DNA of 64,000 bases, taken from NCBI RefSeq assembly GCF_028548455.1, contig NZ_JAQQLF010000001.1:244725-308724 (forward strand), in the 5' to 3' direction. A program made the position numbers and the translations under genes. Under the pieces are notes generated by a model that saw only the letters and a program-made list of their open reading frames with translations, was not told the DNA's origin and did no database searches. Source of the DNA: Vogesella aquatica (lineage in GTDB: Bacteria; Pseudomonadota; Gammaproteobacteria; Burkholderiales; Chromobacteriaceae). Each line of letters begins with the position of its first letter. The first letter of the stretch is position 1. This document shows, piece after piece, positions 42,859 to 50,934 of this stretch.

Positions 42859-43268
42859 CGGCCCCGCTACAAGGCAGCTGCCTGTGCGGCGGCGTACGCT
42901 ACCAGGTCCAGCAGCTGGACATGCCGATCGTGCATTGCCACTGCCACACCTGTCGCAAGGCACACGCCGCGCCCTACACCAGCACCGCCGGCGTGCTGCG
43001 CCAGCACTTTCGCTGGCTGGCCGGCGAACACTTGCTGCGCAGCTTCGAATCGTCGCCCGGCAAGCGGCGCCACTTTTGCAGCGTGTGCGGCAGCCACATC
43101 GTGGCTGAACGCCCCGGCCAAGCGCACGTGATCCTGCGCGTAGCCACGCTGGACGACAGCCCAGACAGCCTGCCGGTAGCGCATATCTGGACCAGCCACC
43201 ACCCACACTGGCTGGCACACGACGGCGTGCCGCAGTTTGCCGGCTGGCAGGAAGCAGCAAAACCATAA
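42855..43268 (+). CDS. GFA (glutathione-dependent formaldehyde-activating enzyme-like) family protein
   Basis: A 137-residue protein with the GFA zinc pattern: CLCGGV (C9, C11), HCHCHTCRK (C28, C30, C33) and CSVCGSH (C75, C78). The founding member was proposed to make S-hydroxymethylglutathione, but most relatives have no proven activity. It is the last gene of the overlapping operon (ATGA at 42855) that begins with the small protein at 39844. About 70 bases separate it from the VOC gene. Confidence 0.88.
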   Translation: MTAPLQGSCLCGGVRYQVQQLDMPIVHCHCHTCRKAHAAPYTSTAGVLRQHFRWLAGEHLLRSFESSPGKRRHFCSVCGSHIVAERPGQAHVILRVATLDDSPDSLPVAHIWTSHHPHWLAHDGVPQFAGWQEAAKP

Positions 43269-43338
43269 AACCTGCTGACAGCAGGCTGGCAGCAGGGGGC
43301 GCGTAGGCTGTGGTTTCACACGACAGAGGAAACCCGCC

Positions 43339-43707
43339 ATGCCTACCGCCATCGTTGCCAACCTGCAGCTGATTTACGTCAGCGACATCGCCCGTTCCAC
43401 CACCTTTTACCAGCAGCTGTTTGCGGCCAAGCCGGTTTTCACCAGCCCGCAGTACGTGGCTTTTGCCGGTAGTGGCGACGCGCTGTTTGCGCTGTGGTCC
43501 GGCACCGCGCCCGACCACCATGCCGCACCGCGTGGCGAGATCGGCATCATGCTGCCAGACGGCAGCGCGGTGGCGGCGCTGTACGCGCGCTGGCAGCAGG
43601 ACAGCAGCCTGAACATCGTCACCCCGCTGCGCGAAGAACCCTACGGCCAGACCTTTGTACTGGCCGACCCGGACGGGCACCTGATCCGCGTCTGCCAGCG
43701 CGATTGA
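43339..43707 (+). CDS. VOC family protein (glyoxalase/dioxygenase fold)
   Basis: A 122-residue VOC protein with paired beta-alpha modules: NLQLIYVSDIARSTTFYQQLF (module 1) and FVLADPDGHLIRVCQRD (the end strand of module 2). The first glyoxalase-type histidine is not at its usual place, so metal-based catalysis is uncertain; the protein may be a binding protein. GAGGAAAC precedes ATG 43339. It converges on an EamA exporter gene. Confidence 0.85.
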   Translation: MPTAIVANLQLIYVSDIARSTTFYQQLFAAKPVFTSPQYVAFAGSGDALFALWSGTAPDHHAAPRGEIGIMLPDGSAVAALYARWQQDSSLNIVTPLREEPYGQTFVLADPDGHLIRVCQRD

Positions 43708-43712
43708 CCGCG

Positions 43713-44576
43713 CTAAGCCCGTGCCGGGCGCCGGCTACTGGCCAGCTGCACGCACAGCACACTGGCCAGCACCGTTACCATGCCGGCTAGCGTCCAGCCG
43801 TGCAGGCTTTGCCCCAGCGCTACCCAGCCCAGAATCACCGCCGCCACCGGGCTGAGCAGGCCCAGCGCCGACACAGCCACCGGCGGCAGCAGGCGCAGGC
43901 CGCGAAACCACAAGCCATAGGCCAGCAGCGCGCCCACCAGCGACAGGTAGGCGTAGCCCGCTACGTTGGCCGCCGACAGCGCCGGCATCGGCGGGTCCAG
44001 CCACAGCGCGGCCGGCAGCAGCATCAGCCCGCCCAGCGTCAGCTGCCAGCCGGTTAGCGCCAGCAGCGGCAGGCTGCTGCCCCAGCGCCGTGCCAGATAC
44101 ATGCCCAGCGCCATCACGATGGCGCCGCCGGCTGCTGCCAGCACGCCCAGCGTATCCCACTGCGCGTTGCCGGCATTCAGCAGCACTGCCATGCCGGCCA
44201 GGCCCGTGCACGCCGCCAGCAACACCAGCGGGCGTGGCGTTTGCCACAGCAGGCTCATCATCAGCAGCGGCTGGATCGCACCCAGCACGGCGGCGATACC
44301 ACCAGGCAAACGGTAGGCGGCCATGAACAACAGCGCCTGGAAGGCACCGATATTCAGCAGCGACAGCAGCAGCAAACGCGGCCATTCCTGCCGTTGTGGC
44401 AGGTGGCGCGTCCACAGCAGTAATAGCAAGCCAGCCGGCAGCACGCGCAGCACACCAGCACTAAACGGCAGGCCAGGGGGCAACCATTGCGTGGTCACCA
44501 GGTAAGTAGAGCCCCAGATCAGCGGCACCACGGCGGTAAGCAGGGTGTCGCGCCACAGGCGGGAAGCAGTCGTCAC
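43713..44576 (-). CDS. EamA family transporter (drug/metabolite exporter), MarR-linked
   Basis: A 287-residue protein with ten predicted membrane segments in two EamA repeats (LLTAVVPLIWGSTYLVTTQWLPPG, then LLALTGWQLTLGGLMLLPAAL). Members export amino acids, metabolites or drugs. The start is GTG at 44576 with a GGAG site that lies inside one of two repeat boxes in the divergent promoter. The neighbouring MarR-type regulator, read in the opposite direction, is the likely controller. Confidence 0.85.
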   Translation of the reverse strand: MTTASRLWRDTLLTAVVPLIWGSTYLVTTQWLPPGLPFSAGVLRVLPAGLLLLLWTRHLPQRQEWPRLLLLSLLNIGAFQALLFMAAYRLPGGIAAVLGAIQPLLMMSLLWQTPRPLVLLAACTGLAGMAVLLNAGNAQWDTLGVLAAAGGAIVMALGMYLARRWGSSLPLLALTGWQLTLGGLMLLPAALWLDPPMPALSAANVAGYAYLSLVGALLAYGLWFRGLRLLPPVAVSALGLLSPVAAVILGWVALGQSLHGWTLAGMVTVLASVLCVQLASSRRPARA

Positions 44577-44582
44577 GGCAAT

Positions 44583-44638
44583 ATCTCCAATTCAAGATAT
44601 AATCATCGTATCGATAATTTATCTCCAACTCAAGATAT
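44583..44638. promoter_or_regulatory. Twin 18-bp operator boxes between EamA and MarR genes
   Basis: ATCTCCAATTCAAGATAT (44583-44600) and ATCTCCAACTCAAGATAT (44621-44638) differ at one base and have dyad character (ATCTC...GAGAT-like ends reading ATCTTGA on the other strand). They are spaced 38 bases centre to centre. TATAAT at 44598-44603 overlaps the first box. These are probable binding sites of the divergently encoded MarR protein, controlling both genes. Confidence 0.7.
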
Positions 44639-44669
44639 TTATCTTGAACCAGAGCTATCAGGAGCCGGC

Positions 44670-45191
44670 ATGGATACCCCGAACACCCCCGACGCCGTGG
44701 ACGCCATCCGCGCGCAATGGCAGCGCGAACGCCCCGACCTGGACACCCGCCACATGGCCATCATCGGCCGGCTGGGCCGCTGCAGCATCCAGCTGCAAAA
44801 GCGGCTGAACGACACCTTTGGCCAGTACGGCATCAGCAACTGGGAATTCGACGTGCTGGCCACGCTGCGCCGCAGTGGCGCACCGTATTGCCTGGCGCCC
44901 ACTGCGCTGTTTTCCAGCCTGATGCTGTCGTCCGGCACCATGACGCGCCAGCTACAGCTGCTGGCCGAACGCGGCCTGGTCAGCCGCCTGCCCAACCCGG
45001 ACGACGCCCGCAGCCTGCTGGTGCAGCTCACGCCGCAGGGGCTGGACCTGGTCAACGAGGTGGTAGGCGCACATGTGGATAATATGGCGCGCATCCTGGC
45101 GCCGCTGGATGCCACGCAACTGGACGCGCTGGATGCCTCAATGAGCGCGCTGCTGGCTACGCTGGAACCGGCAACGAAAGCGGGGCGCTGA
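44670..45191 (+). CDS. MarR family transcriptional regulator
   Basis: The 173-residue product starts at ATG 44670 after TCAGGAG. The helix-turn-helix core has NWEFDVLATLRRSGAPYCLAPTALFSSLMLSSGTMTRQLQLLAERGLVSRLPNPDDARSLLVQLTPQGLDLVN (in separate parts), with the wing signature NPDDARSLLVQLTP. MarR dimers usually repress nearby exporters until bound by an effector. It shares a promoter region with the EamA gene to its left and overlaps by one base (TGATG) the second EamA gene to its right, so it may control both. Confidence 0.9.
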   Translation: MDTPNTPDAVDAIRAQWQRERPDLDTRHMAIIGRLGRCSIQLQKRLNDTFGQYGISNWEFDVLATLRRSGAPYCLAPTALFSSLMLSSGTMTRQLQLLAERGLVSRLPNPDDARSLLVQLTPQGLDLVNEVVGAHVDNMARILAPLDATQLDALDASMSALLATLEPATKAGR

Positions 45192-46081
45192 TGCTGCTGT
45201 ACGACCTGGCCGCCGTCGGCGCCGCCACCTGCTGGGCCGCCGGCGGCCTTATCGGCGCCACCCCGGCGCGTCACTTCGGGCCGTTTGCCTTCAGCCGGCT
45301 ACGGCTGAGCTTTCTCACCGTGCTGCTGGGCGGCGCCAGCCTGGCGTTGGGTGGCTGGGCCACCCTGCACAGCGCCGCGCTGCTGCCGCTCACATTATCG
45401 GCGCTGTTCGGCATTTTTCTGGGCGATGCGCTGATGTTTGCCGCCATGAACCGGCTGGGCCCACGCCGCACCGGCCTGCTGTTTGCCACCCATTCGGTGT
45501 TCTCGGTAGCGCTGGGCGTGCTGCTGCTGGGCGAGGTACTCAGCCTGCAGGCGCTAGCCGGTAGCGTGCTGGTGTTTGGCGGCGTGCTGGTAGCGGTAGC
45601 GTTTGGCCGCCGCGACGGCAGTACCCACCAGTGGGAACAAAGCCACGGCCTGAAAGCCGGCGTGGCGCTGGGCCTGGCCGCCGCGCTGTGCCAGGCGTGC
45701 GGCACCTTTTTTGCCAAACCGGCCATGGCCAGCGGGCTGGATCCGCTCACTGCCAGCGCACTGCGCATGGCAATCGGCTGTGCGGCCAACTGGCTGCTGT
45801 GGGCCAGCGGCAGCCGGCTGGCGCACATGGCCAACCCGCCCACACCGCGCATGCTGGGGCAGCTGGCGCTGAACGGCGTGGTAGCGCTGGGCCTGGGCAT
45901 GACGCTGATCATGGTGGCGCTGCAAGGCGGCAACGTGGCCACCGTGGGCATGCTGTCGGCGCTCAGCCCGGTGCTGATCCTGCCGATGCTGTGGACCGTC
46001 ACGCGCCAGGCGCCGCCGTTGCTGGGCTGGCTGGGCGCCGCCCTCAGCGTGGCCGGCACCGTGCTGTTGCTGGGGCGCTAA
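45191..46081 (+). CDS. EamA/DMT family transporter, co-transcribed with marR
   Basis: A 296-residue protein with ten membrane segments. Repeat 1 begins LLYDLAAVGAATCWAAGGLIGATPARHFG and has ALMFAAMNRLGPRRTGLLFATHSVFSVALGVLLLGE; repeat 2 has LKAGVALGLAAALCQACGTFFAKPAMA and ALQGGNVATVGMLSALSPVLILPML. Substrate unknown. Its start codon overlaps the marR stop, so both are made together. The gene differs in sequence from the other EamA protein, so this is not a simple duplication. Confidence 0.87.
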   Translation: MLLYDLAAVGAATCWAAGGLIGATPARHFGPFAFSRLRLSFLTVLLGGASLALGGWATLHSAALLPLTLSALFGIFLGDALMFAAMNRLGPRRTGLLFATHSVFSVALGVLLLGEVLSLQALAGSVLVFGGVLVAVAFGRRDGSTHQWEQSHGLKAGVALGLAAALCQACGTFFAKPAMASGLDPLTASALRMAIGCAANWLLWASGSRLAHMANPPTPRMLGQLALNGVVALGLGMTLIMVALQGGNVATVGMLSALSPVLILPMLWTVTRQAPPLLGWLGAALSVAGTVLLLGR

Positions 46082-46197
46082 GGCCGGACCAAAGCAGGCA
46101 GATTGTTTCCCGTCGGTAGAGAATCATTTTCTGCATGGCCGGTTTATTGCCGGCCAGCACAGGGCCACAATGGCGCCATCATTACCGGAGGCCCGCC

Positions 46198-46875
46198 ATG
46201 TCCGAACACCTGTTTTCCCCGCTGCATACCGACCCCACCAGTGGCCTGACCTACCGTACCCAGGCGCGGCCACCGGCGCGGGCCAGCCGCCTGCTGGTGT
46301 TGCTGCACGGCGTGGGCGGCCACGAACAGCAACTGGCCGGCCTGCTACCGCTGCTGCCACCCGACTGGCTGCTGGTACTGGCGCGTGGCCCGCTGCAACT
46401 CGGACCGCAGCAGTTTGCCTGGTTCGAGGTGCAGTTCGGCAGCGACGGCCCGCGCATCAACGCCGCCCAGGCCGAGCACAGCCGCCAGCAGCTGGTGTCG
46501 CTGCTGGCCAGCCTGCAATGCCAGTTTGGCGTGGTGCCGGAACACTGCACCGTGGCCGGCTTCAGCCAGGGCGGCATCATGAGTGCCAGCGTGGCGCTGA
46601 CCTCGCCCGGCAGCCTGGGCCGCTTTGCCGTGCTGTGCGGGCGCATCCTGCCGGAAATTGCGCCCATCCTCGCCGAAAAATCGTCACTGGCGCTGCTGGA
46701 CGGCTACCTGTGCCACGGCGAACACGACGACAAGCTGCCCGTCAGCTGGGCCGAACGCGCCACCGCCTGGCTCACCGAACTGGGCGTGCCACACACACTG
46801 CAGCGTTACCCGGCCGCACACCAGCTCACCGCCGCCATGGCACAAGACTTCGCCAGCTGGCTAACCCGCCACTAA
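46198..46875 (+). CDS. Carboxylesterase/phospholipase family alpha/beta hydrolase
   Basis: A 225-residue alpha/beta hydrolase of the acyl-protein-thioesterase-like family. LLVLLHGVGGHEQQLAGLLPLL holds the oxyanion hole, AGFSQGGIMSASVAL the nucleophile serine (GFSQGG), GEHDDKLPV the acid Asp, and PAAHQLTAAM the catalytic His. It should hydrolyse short acyl esters or lysophospholipids. The start at ATG 46198 follows GGAGGCCC; an in-frame ATG at 46135 adds 21 unlikely residues. A repeat-based terminator follows. Confidence 0.92.
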   Translation: MSEHLFSPLHTDPTSGLTYRTQARPPARASRLLVLLHGVGGHEQQLAGLLPLLPPDWLLVLARGPLQLGPQQFAWFEVQFGSDGPRINAAQAEHSRQQLVSLLASLQCQFGVVPEHCTVAGFSQGGIMSASVALTSPGSLGRFAVLCGRILPEIAPILAEKSSLALLDGYLCHGEHDDKLPVSWAERATAWLTELGVPHTLQRYPAAHQLTAAMAQDFASWLTRH

Positions 46876-46892
46876 ACCCGCCACCAAAACAA

Positions 46893-46930
46893 AACGGCCA
46901 ACCTTGCCCCAGGTTGGCCGCATCTTTTTT
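46893..46930 (+). terminator. Terminator made from an inverted pair of the AGGTTGGCCGCA repeat
   Basis: CGGCCAACCT (46895-46904) pairs with AGGTTGGCCG (46911-46920) around TGCCCC, then CATC and TTTTTT. The right arm is an exact 12-mer copy. It terminates the esterase gene and may also serve the convergent IMPase gene. Confidence 0.85.
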
Positions 46931-46942
46931 AACACGCGCTGC

Positions 46943-47734
46943 TTACTGGTTGGCGCGCACCCATTTGTGCCACTGCGCAAACAGCTCGGGGTTCAGCGCG
47001 GCAATGGCAGAGCGCTTCCAGATGGTATCGGCCCAGTAGTCGTCGGTATTGAGGCTGGCGATGCGCCCGCCGGCTTCTTCCAGGATCACCGCACCGGCGG
47101 CGTAGTCCCACAGGCGCTGGCCGCCGTGCAGATAGATGTCGTAGCGGCCGGCGGCCAGGAAGCACCAGTCCAGCGTGCTGGAACCCATGCTGCGCTGGCT
47201 GCCGAACGGCGCCACGCTGCCCATGCGCGCCGCCAGCTTGCCGGAACGCAGGTATTTGATTTCGACGGCGGCGATGGCGTCGCCCATGCTGTTGGCCACG
47301 GTTTTCAGCGGCAGGCGCTGGCCGTTCAGGTAGGCCCCGCAGCCACGGCGGGCGTAGAACATTTCGTCGGATACCGGGTTGTAGATCACCCCCAGCTCGC
47401 TGACGCCGTTGATCATCAGCGCTACCGACACGGCAAAGTAGGGCAGGCCGTTGACAAAGTTGGTGGTGCCGTCGATGGGGTCGACTACCCACAGGCCGGC
47501 CTGGTTGGCGTCCCACAGCGCGTCCTGTTCCTCACGCGTCATTTCCTCGCCCAGCACCGGGTAGGGCAGGATGGCAGGCAGGCGCTGCTGCAGTACCTGC
47601 TGGCAGGCCAGATCGGCTTCGGTAAACAGCGAGCCGTCCTCTTTACGCGTCTTGCCCACGCGCAAAAAGCGCGGCATGACCTCGTAGCGGGCCACGTCGC
47701 GTACGACCTGTATTACCTGATCGACCACTTGCAT
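46943..47734 (-). CDS. Inositol monophosphatase family protein (SuhB/CysQ-like)
   Basis: The 263-residue enzyme has the metal-dependent phosphatase signatures LGEEMTREEQ (E63, E64), WVVDPIDGTTNFVNG (D85, D88) and the late LWDYAAGAVILEEAGGRI. These hold the Mg/Li sites. Substrate may be inositol phosphate or another small phosphate such as PAP; FVNGLPYFAVSVAL suits the SuhB branch. The start (MQVVDQVIQVVRDVA) is preceded by GGAGAGA. It is divergent from rsmE. Confidence 0.9.
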   Translation of the reverse strand: MQVVDQVIQVVRDVARYEVMPRFLRVGKTRKEDGSLFTEADLACQQVLQQRLPAILPYPVLGEEMTREEQDALWDANQAGLWVVDPIDGTTNFVNGLPYFAVSVALMINGVSELGVIYNPVSDEMFYARRGCGAYLNGQRLPLKTVANSMGDAIAAVEIKYLRSGKLAARMGSVAPFGSQRSMGSSTLDWCFLAAGRYDIYLHGGQRLWDYAAGAVILEEAGGRIASLNTDDYWADTIWKRSAIAALNPELFAQWHKWVRANQ

Positions 47735-47849
47735 CCATCTCTCCTCTCGCGCTGCGGGCAGGCCCGCTTACCACCGTGTAATGTTTATGTTGTTGCACGT
47801 GCAGCAAACCAAGCAAAATACCGTTATCAACACGAACGATCAACACACC

Positions 47850-48578
47850 ATGCCAAGGTTTTTTATAGATATTGCCCTTGCTGCCGGACAAAGCCTGGCG
47901 CTGCCGGATACGGTGGTGCGCCATGTGCAGGTTTTACGCCTGCGTGAAGGCGACGCTATCACGCTGTTTAACGGCCGTGGCGGCGAATTCCACGCCACCG
48001 TTACCGAGCTGGCCAAACGCGACGTTAGCTGCACAATCACGGCATTTGACGACACCAGCCGCGAATCACCGGTATGGCTGGGGCTGGCACAGGCGATTTC
48101 CAGCGGCGACCGCATGGAGTTCACGCTGCAAAAAGGCGTGGAAATGGGCGTCAGCGCCTTCCAGCCGCTAGCCACCGAGCGCAGCATCGTGAAGCTGGCC
48201 GGCGATCGCGCCGACAAGCGTGTGCAGCGCTGGCAGGAGATCGTGATCGCCGCCTGCGAGCAAAGCGGCCGCAACACCGTACCCGAGGTGCGCCCCATCC
48301 TGACGCTGAAGCAGTGGCTGGCCAGCTTGCCGCCGGCCGACGCCCACTTGCTGCTGTCGCCACTGGGTACACAAAAGCTGGTGGATATCGCCCGGGCGCC
48401 ACAGCAGGCGTGGCTGATGGCAGGGCCGGAGGGCGGGCTGTCCGGCGTGGAAGAACAGCAGGCCATTAGCGCAGGCTGGACACCGCTGAAGCTGGGGCCG
48501 CGCATCCTGCGCACCGAAACCGCCGCGCTGGCGGCCGTGGGCGCTATCCAGACGGTGTGGGGCGATTACAGCGTGTAA
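47850..48578 (+). CDS. rsmE: 16S rRNA (uracil(1498)-N(3))-methyltransferase
   Basis: A 242-residue SPOUT methyltransferase. The N-terminal PUA-like part (MPRFFIDIALAAGQSLALPDTVVRHVQVLRLREGDAI) and the knotted C-terminal domain, with LMAGPEGGLSGVEEQQA and LGPRILRTETAALAAVGAIQ (S-adenosylmethionine-binding loop), match RsmE throughout. It methylates U1498 of 16S rRNA. The start at 47850 is preceded by only a weak ribosome site in CAACACACC. A terminator follows. Confidence 0.95.
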   Translation: MPRFFIDIALAAGQSLALPDTVVRHVQVLRLREGDAITLFNGRGGEFHATVTELAKRDVSCTITAFDDTSRESPVWLGLAQAISSGDRMEFTLQKGVEMGVSAFQPLATERSIVKLAGDRADKRVQRWQEIVIAACEQSGRNTVPEVRPILTLKQWLASLPPADAHLLLSPLGTQKLVDIARAPQQAWLMAGPEGGLSGVEEQQAISAGWTPLKLGPRILRTETAALAAVGAIQTVWGDYSV

Positions 48579-48603
48579 GCCAGGCAGGCGAATGCATGAT
48601 GCA

Positions 48604-48644
48604 AAACAGCCTCGTTCGGCATGACCGGACGAGGCTGTTTTTTT
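48604..48644 (+). terminator. Intrinsic terminator after rsmE
   Basis: AAACAGCCTCGTTCGG pairs with CCGGACGAGGCTGTTT (one mismatch) and is followed by TTTT, between convergent genes. Confidence 0.88.
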
Positions 48645-48649
48645 AACGG

Positions 48650-49153
48650 CTACAGGTACCGGCCGCATACCGCCGTGCGGCCGCTGCCACTGGGGCGGCG
48701 CGCCGGGTCCTCGTACACGCCCAGCTGGCTGAAGCCGGCCTTGCGCATCATGCCGGCCGAGGGGCCATTTTCTTCGTGGCGGTCGGCCACCACCCAACGC
48801 AAACCGTCGCTGGCCAGTTGCTGGCAGGCAGCCTGCAGTAAACGCGCGCCTATGCCTTGCCCGGCGTAGTCGCGGTGCACCACGGCTTCCACGATGTAGC
48901 CGCACTGCGCACTAGCCACATCGTCGGGGCGCAGGCTGGGGTAGGGGTCGGCACGGCGATACAGCACGGCGCCCACCAGCACGGTACCGTCTTCGGCCAG
49001 CACGCCACGACACAGACCGGCCACCAGTTGCTGCAAGGTCTGCGCCACGCCTTCGGCGGGCAGCCAATTCCACGGGTTGGGGCCGTGATCGAACAGCAGC
49101 ACCTGCACGTTGTCGGCGTCAAAGGCGGTGGCGTCACGCAGCACAATGGCCAT
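48650..49153 (-). CDS. GNAT-family acetyltransferase
   Basis: A 167-residue GNAT protein. The acetyl-CoA site is VHRDYAGQGIGARLLQAACQQL, followed by LRWVVADRHEENGPSAGMMRKAGFSQLGVYEDP, where the N/H residues are typical of aminoacyl-acyl transferring GNATs. Substrate unknown. I take ATG 49153; a GTG one codon upstream is equally possible. It is the third gene of an overlapping run (LD-carboxypeptidase, YiaA, GNAT) read leftward, coupled to YiaA by a TGATG junction. Confidence 0.85.
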   Translation of the reverse strand: MAIVLRDATAFDADNVQVLLFDHGPNPWNWLPAEGVAQTLQQLVAGLCRGVLAEDGTVLVGAVLYRRADPYPSLRPDDVASAQCGYIVEAVVHRDYAGQGIGARLLQAACQQLASDGLRWVVADRHEENGPSAGMMRKAGFSQLGVYEDPARRPSGSGRTAVCGRYL

Positions 49154-49593
49154 CACGCCTCCCCTTCATGTTCTGGTGTGAAGCTACCTGGCTCGGGCTG
49201 GCTGGCCAGCTGGTCGCGGGTATTTTTCTGTACTGCCACCGCCGCAAACACGCTCAGCAGATAGGCCATGGCGTAAAAACCTTTTTCGCTGCCCAGCAGG
49301 GTAGCGTTCCACAAGCCCACCCCCAGCAGCAGCAGACTGATACCCACCGACAACCAGCACAGACCATAGTAAATCCCGCTGACGGCGATGTTTTCCAGCC
49401 GATCGCGCACGCTTTTTTGCAGCGACACGGCGGCAAACAGGCCGTATAGCAGCACGGTGAAGTAATAGCCTTTTTCGTTCAGCGGCATGGTGGCATTCCA
49501 CAGCCCGACAAGATAGGTGAGCATGCCGGCAAACAAGGCAACCCAGGACACGCCGACAAAGGCGGCCGAGGGCGGGGCGATGCGGGGTTTCAT
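49153..49593 (-). CDS. yiaA: YiaA/YiaB family inner membrane protein
   Basis: The 146-residue protein has four membrane segments in two repeats, each with the YiaA signature: VALFAGMLTYLVGLWNATMPLNEKGYYFTVLLYGLFAAVSLQKSVRDR, and again WLSVGISLLLLGVGLWNATLLGSEKGFYAMAYLLSVFAAVAVQKNTRDQ (in parts). The two GLWNAT...EKGxY blocks are nearly identical and show internal duplication. Function is unknown. It overlaps the LD-carboxypeptidase gene by four bases and the GNAT gene by one. Confidence 0.9.
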   Translation of the reverse strand: MKPRIAPPSAAFVGVSWVALFAGMLTYLVGLWNATMPLNEKGYYFTVLLYGLFAAVSLQKSVRDRLENIAVSGIYYGLCWLSVGISLLLLGVGLWNATLLGSEKGFYAMAYLLSVFAAVAVQKNTRDQLASQPEPGSFTPEHEGEA

Positions 49594-50606
49594 GGTGTAT
49601 CTCCTGCGGTGGTGGCGGGGTGGTAGTGCTGTTCCAGGGTAGCGTAGCCATGCTGTACGTGCAGCGTGGCCCAGGCGCCGTTCATCAGCGTCCATTGCGG
49701 GGGCACGTGGCCGATATCGGCATCCAGTACCAGCGGGCAGGGCAGGTCGCCTAGCGCCTGCATGACGGCTTCTTCGTACTGCAGCTCGTCTGCCTGTTGT
49801 GCCTCGGGGCCGCTGCTGCGCCCCAGTATCAAGCCGGCCAGGCCGTCGAATATCCCGGTCAGGCGCATGGCGGTCAGCGCACGCGCCAGTTCGCACGGGG
49901 CCAGCTCGCAGTTTTCCAGGTACAGCAGCACGGGTTGGCCGCGCCAGGCCTGCAGGTCGAAATACGGCGTGGCAGCCAGGCGCGACAGGGTATCCAGGCA
50001 GCCGCCTATCAGGCGCCCGCTGATACTGGCCTGTGCAGCCCCCGCCACACGCACGCGGCTGCTTTTGGCTACGCCGGGGTCGCCAAACGGCCAAAAGTGC
50101 GTAAAGGCCTGCTGGCGGGGCGGCAAACCGTGCTGCCAGCTGTACCACAGTGCCTGCATTTCGCTTTGGCGATCCGGGTGGCTGATATCAAACACATTCG
50201 GGCTGTGCAGTGTGGCCCAGCCGGCGCGCAGGGTCAGCGGCACCGCCAGCGTGGAAATATCGGAAAAGCCGCACAGCCATTTGGGCGGCAAGGCGGCCAA
50301 GCCTGGCCAGTCCAGACCGGCCAGCAGCTGCATGCCCAGCTCGCCGCCCCAGGGCGGCAGGATGGCCTGGATGGCAGGGTCGTACAGAAAGCGGTTGAGC
50401 TCGGCCAGGCGGGTGGCGGCGCTGGCACTGGCGTTTTTCTCTTGCCGGCGCAGGGTATCGCCTTCTACCACCTGGTAGCCGGCGGCGCGCAGTACGGCAA
50501 TAGAGGCGTCCAGACGGGCGTGCATCACTTCTGGCACACCGGAGGACACCGCGCACAGCGCAAGCGTGTCACCGGGCTGTAAAGGGGCAGGAAAGCGCAA
50601 GTTCAT
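49590..50606 (-). CDS. LD-carboxypeptidase (peptidase family S66)
   Basis: A 338-residue S66-family serine peptidase. The nucleophile elbow KWLCGFSDISTLAVPL has S115; the remainder of the Ser-Glu-His triad is seen in LYLENCELAP and DADIGHVPPQWTL. Family members either recycle murein tetrapeptides (LdcA) or cleave the peptide-nucleotide antibiotic microcin C (MccF). No signal peptide is seen, so it is cytoplasmic. The MccF role would give immunity, but no microcin genes are nearby, so LdcA-like recycling is more likely. Confidence 0.88.
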   Translation of the reverse strand: MNLRFPAPLQPGDTLALCAVSSGVPEVMHARLDASIAVLRAAGYQVVEGDTLRRQEKNASASAATRLAELNRFLYDPAIQAILPPWGGELGMQLLAGLDWPGLAALPPKWLCGFSDISTLAVPLTLRAGWATLHSPNVFDISHPDRQSEMQALWYSWQHGLPPRQQAFTHFWPFGDPGVAKSSRVRVAGAAQASISGRLIGGCLDTLSRLAATPYFDLQAWRGQPVLLYLENCELAPCELARALTAMRLTGIFDGLAGLILGRSSGPEAQQADELQYEEAVMQALGDLPCPLVLDADIGHVPPQWTLMNGAWATLHVQHGYATLEQHYHPATTAGDTP

Positions 50607-50934
50607 GGCAGGGCGAGCGGGTTAGTGGCCCACCATTACAGCAGCAATTGCCATTCATGACAAAAGCTTGGCGAATTGTACTTATCGATATTGGCAACCG
50701 TGCCGCAATCGCGCCCACGCCTTGCCAGCCTGCGAATCTGGCAGTCACTTGTGGATAAGCTGGAACACCCGTGCCAGCTGCGTAAAAATACAATAAAAAA
50801 CAAACACTTATTTTTTATAGCGATTTACCCACAGCCTGCTAGCCGCTTCGATACTCATTTCTCAGACCCCATTTACAAGCGCAGGGGCAAAAAAACGGCT
50901 TCATTAGCCGGCTTATCCACAGCCCGCAGTAGAT
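50607..50934. other. Intergenic region with DnaA boxes
   Basis: About 330 AT-rich bases between the S66 peptidase and glycosyltransferase genes. It holds two perfect DnaA boxes, TGTGGATAA at 50750-50758 and TTATCCACA at 50913-50921, plus a TTACCCACA variant near 50825. An A-rich tract (50790-50820) follows the first box. I see no gene here. Confidence 0.6.
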
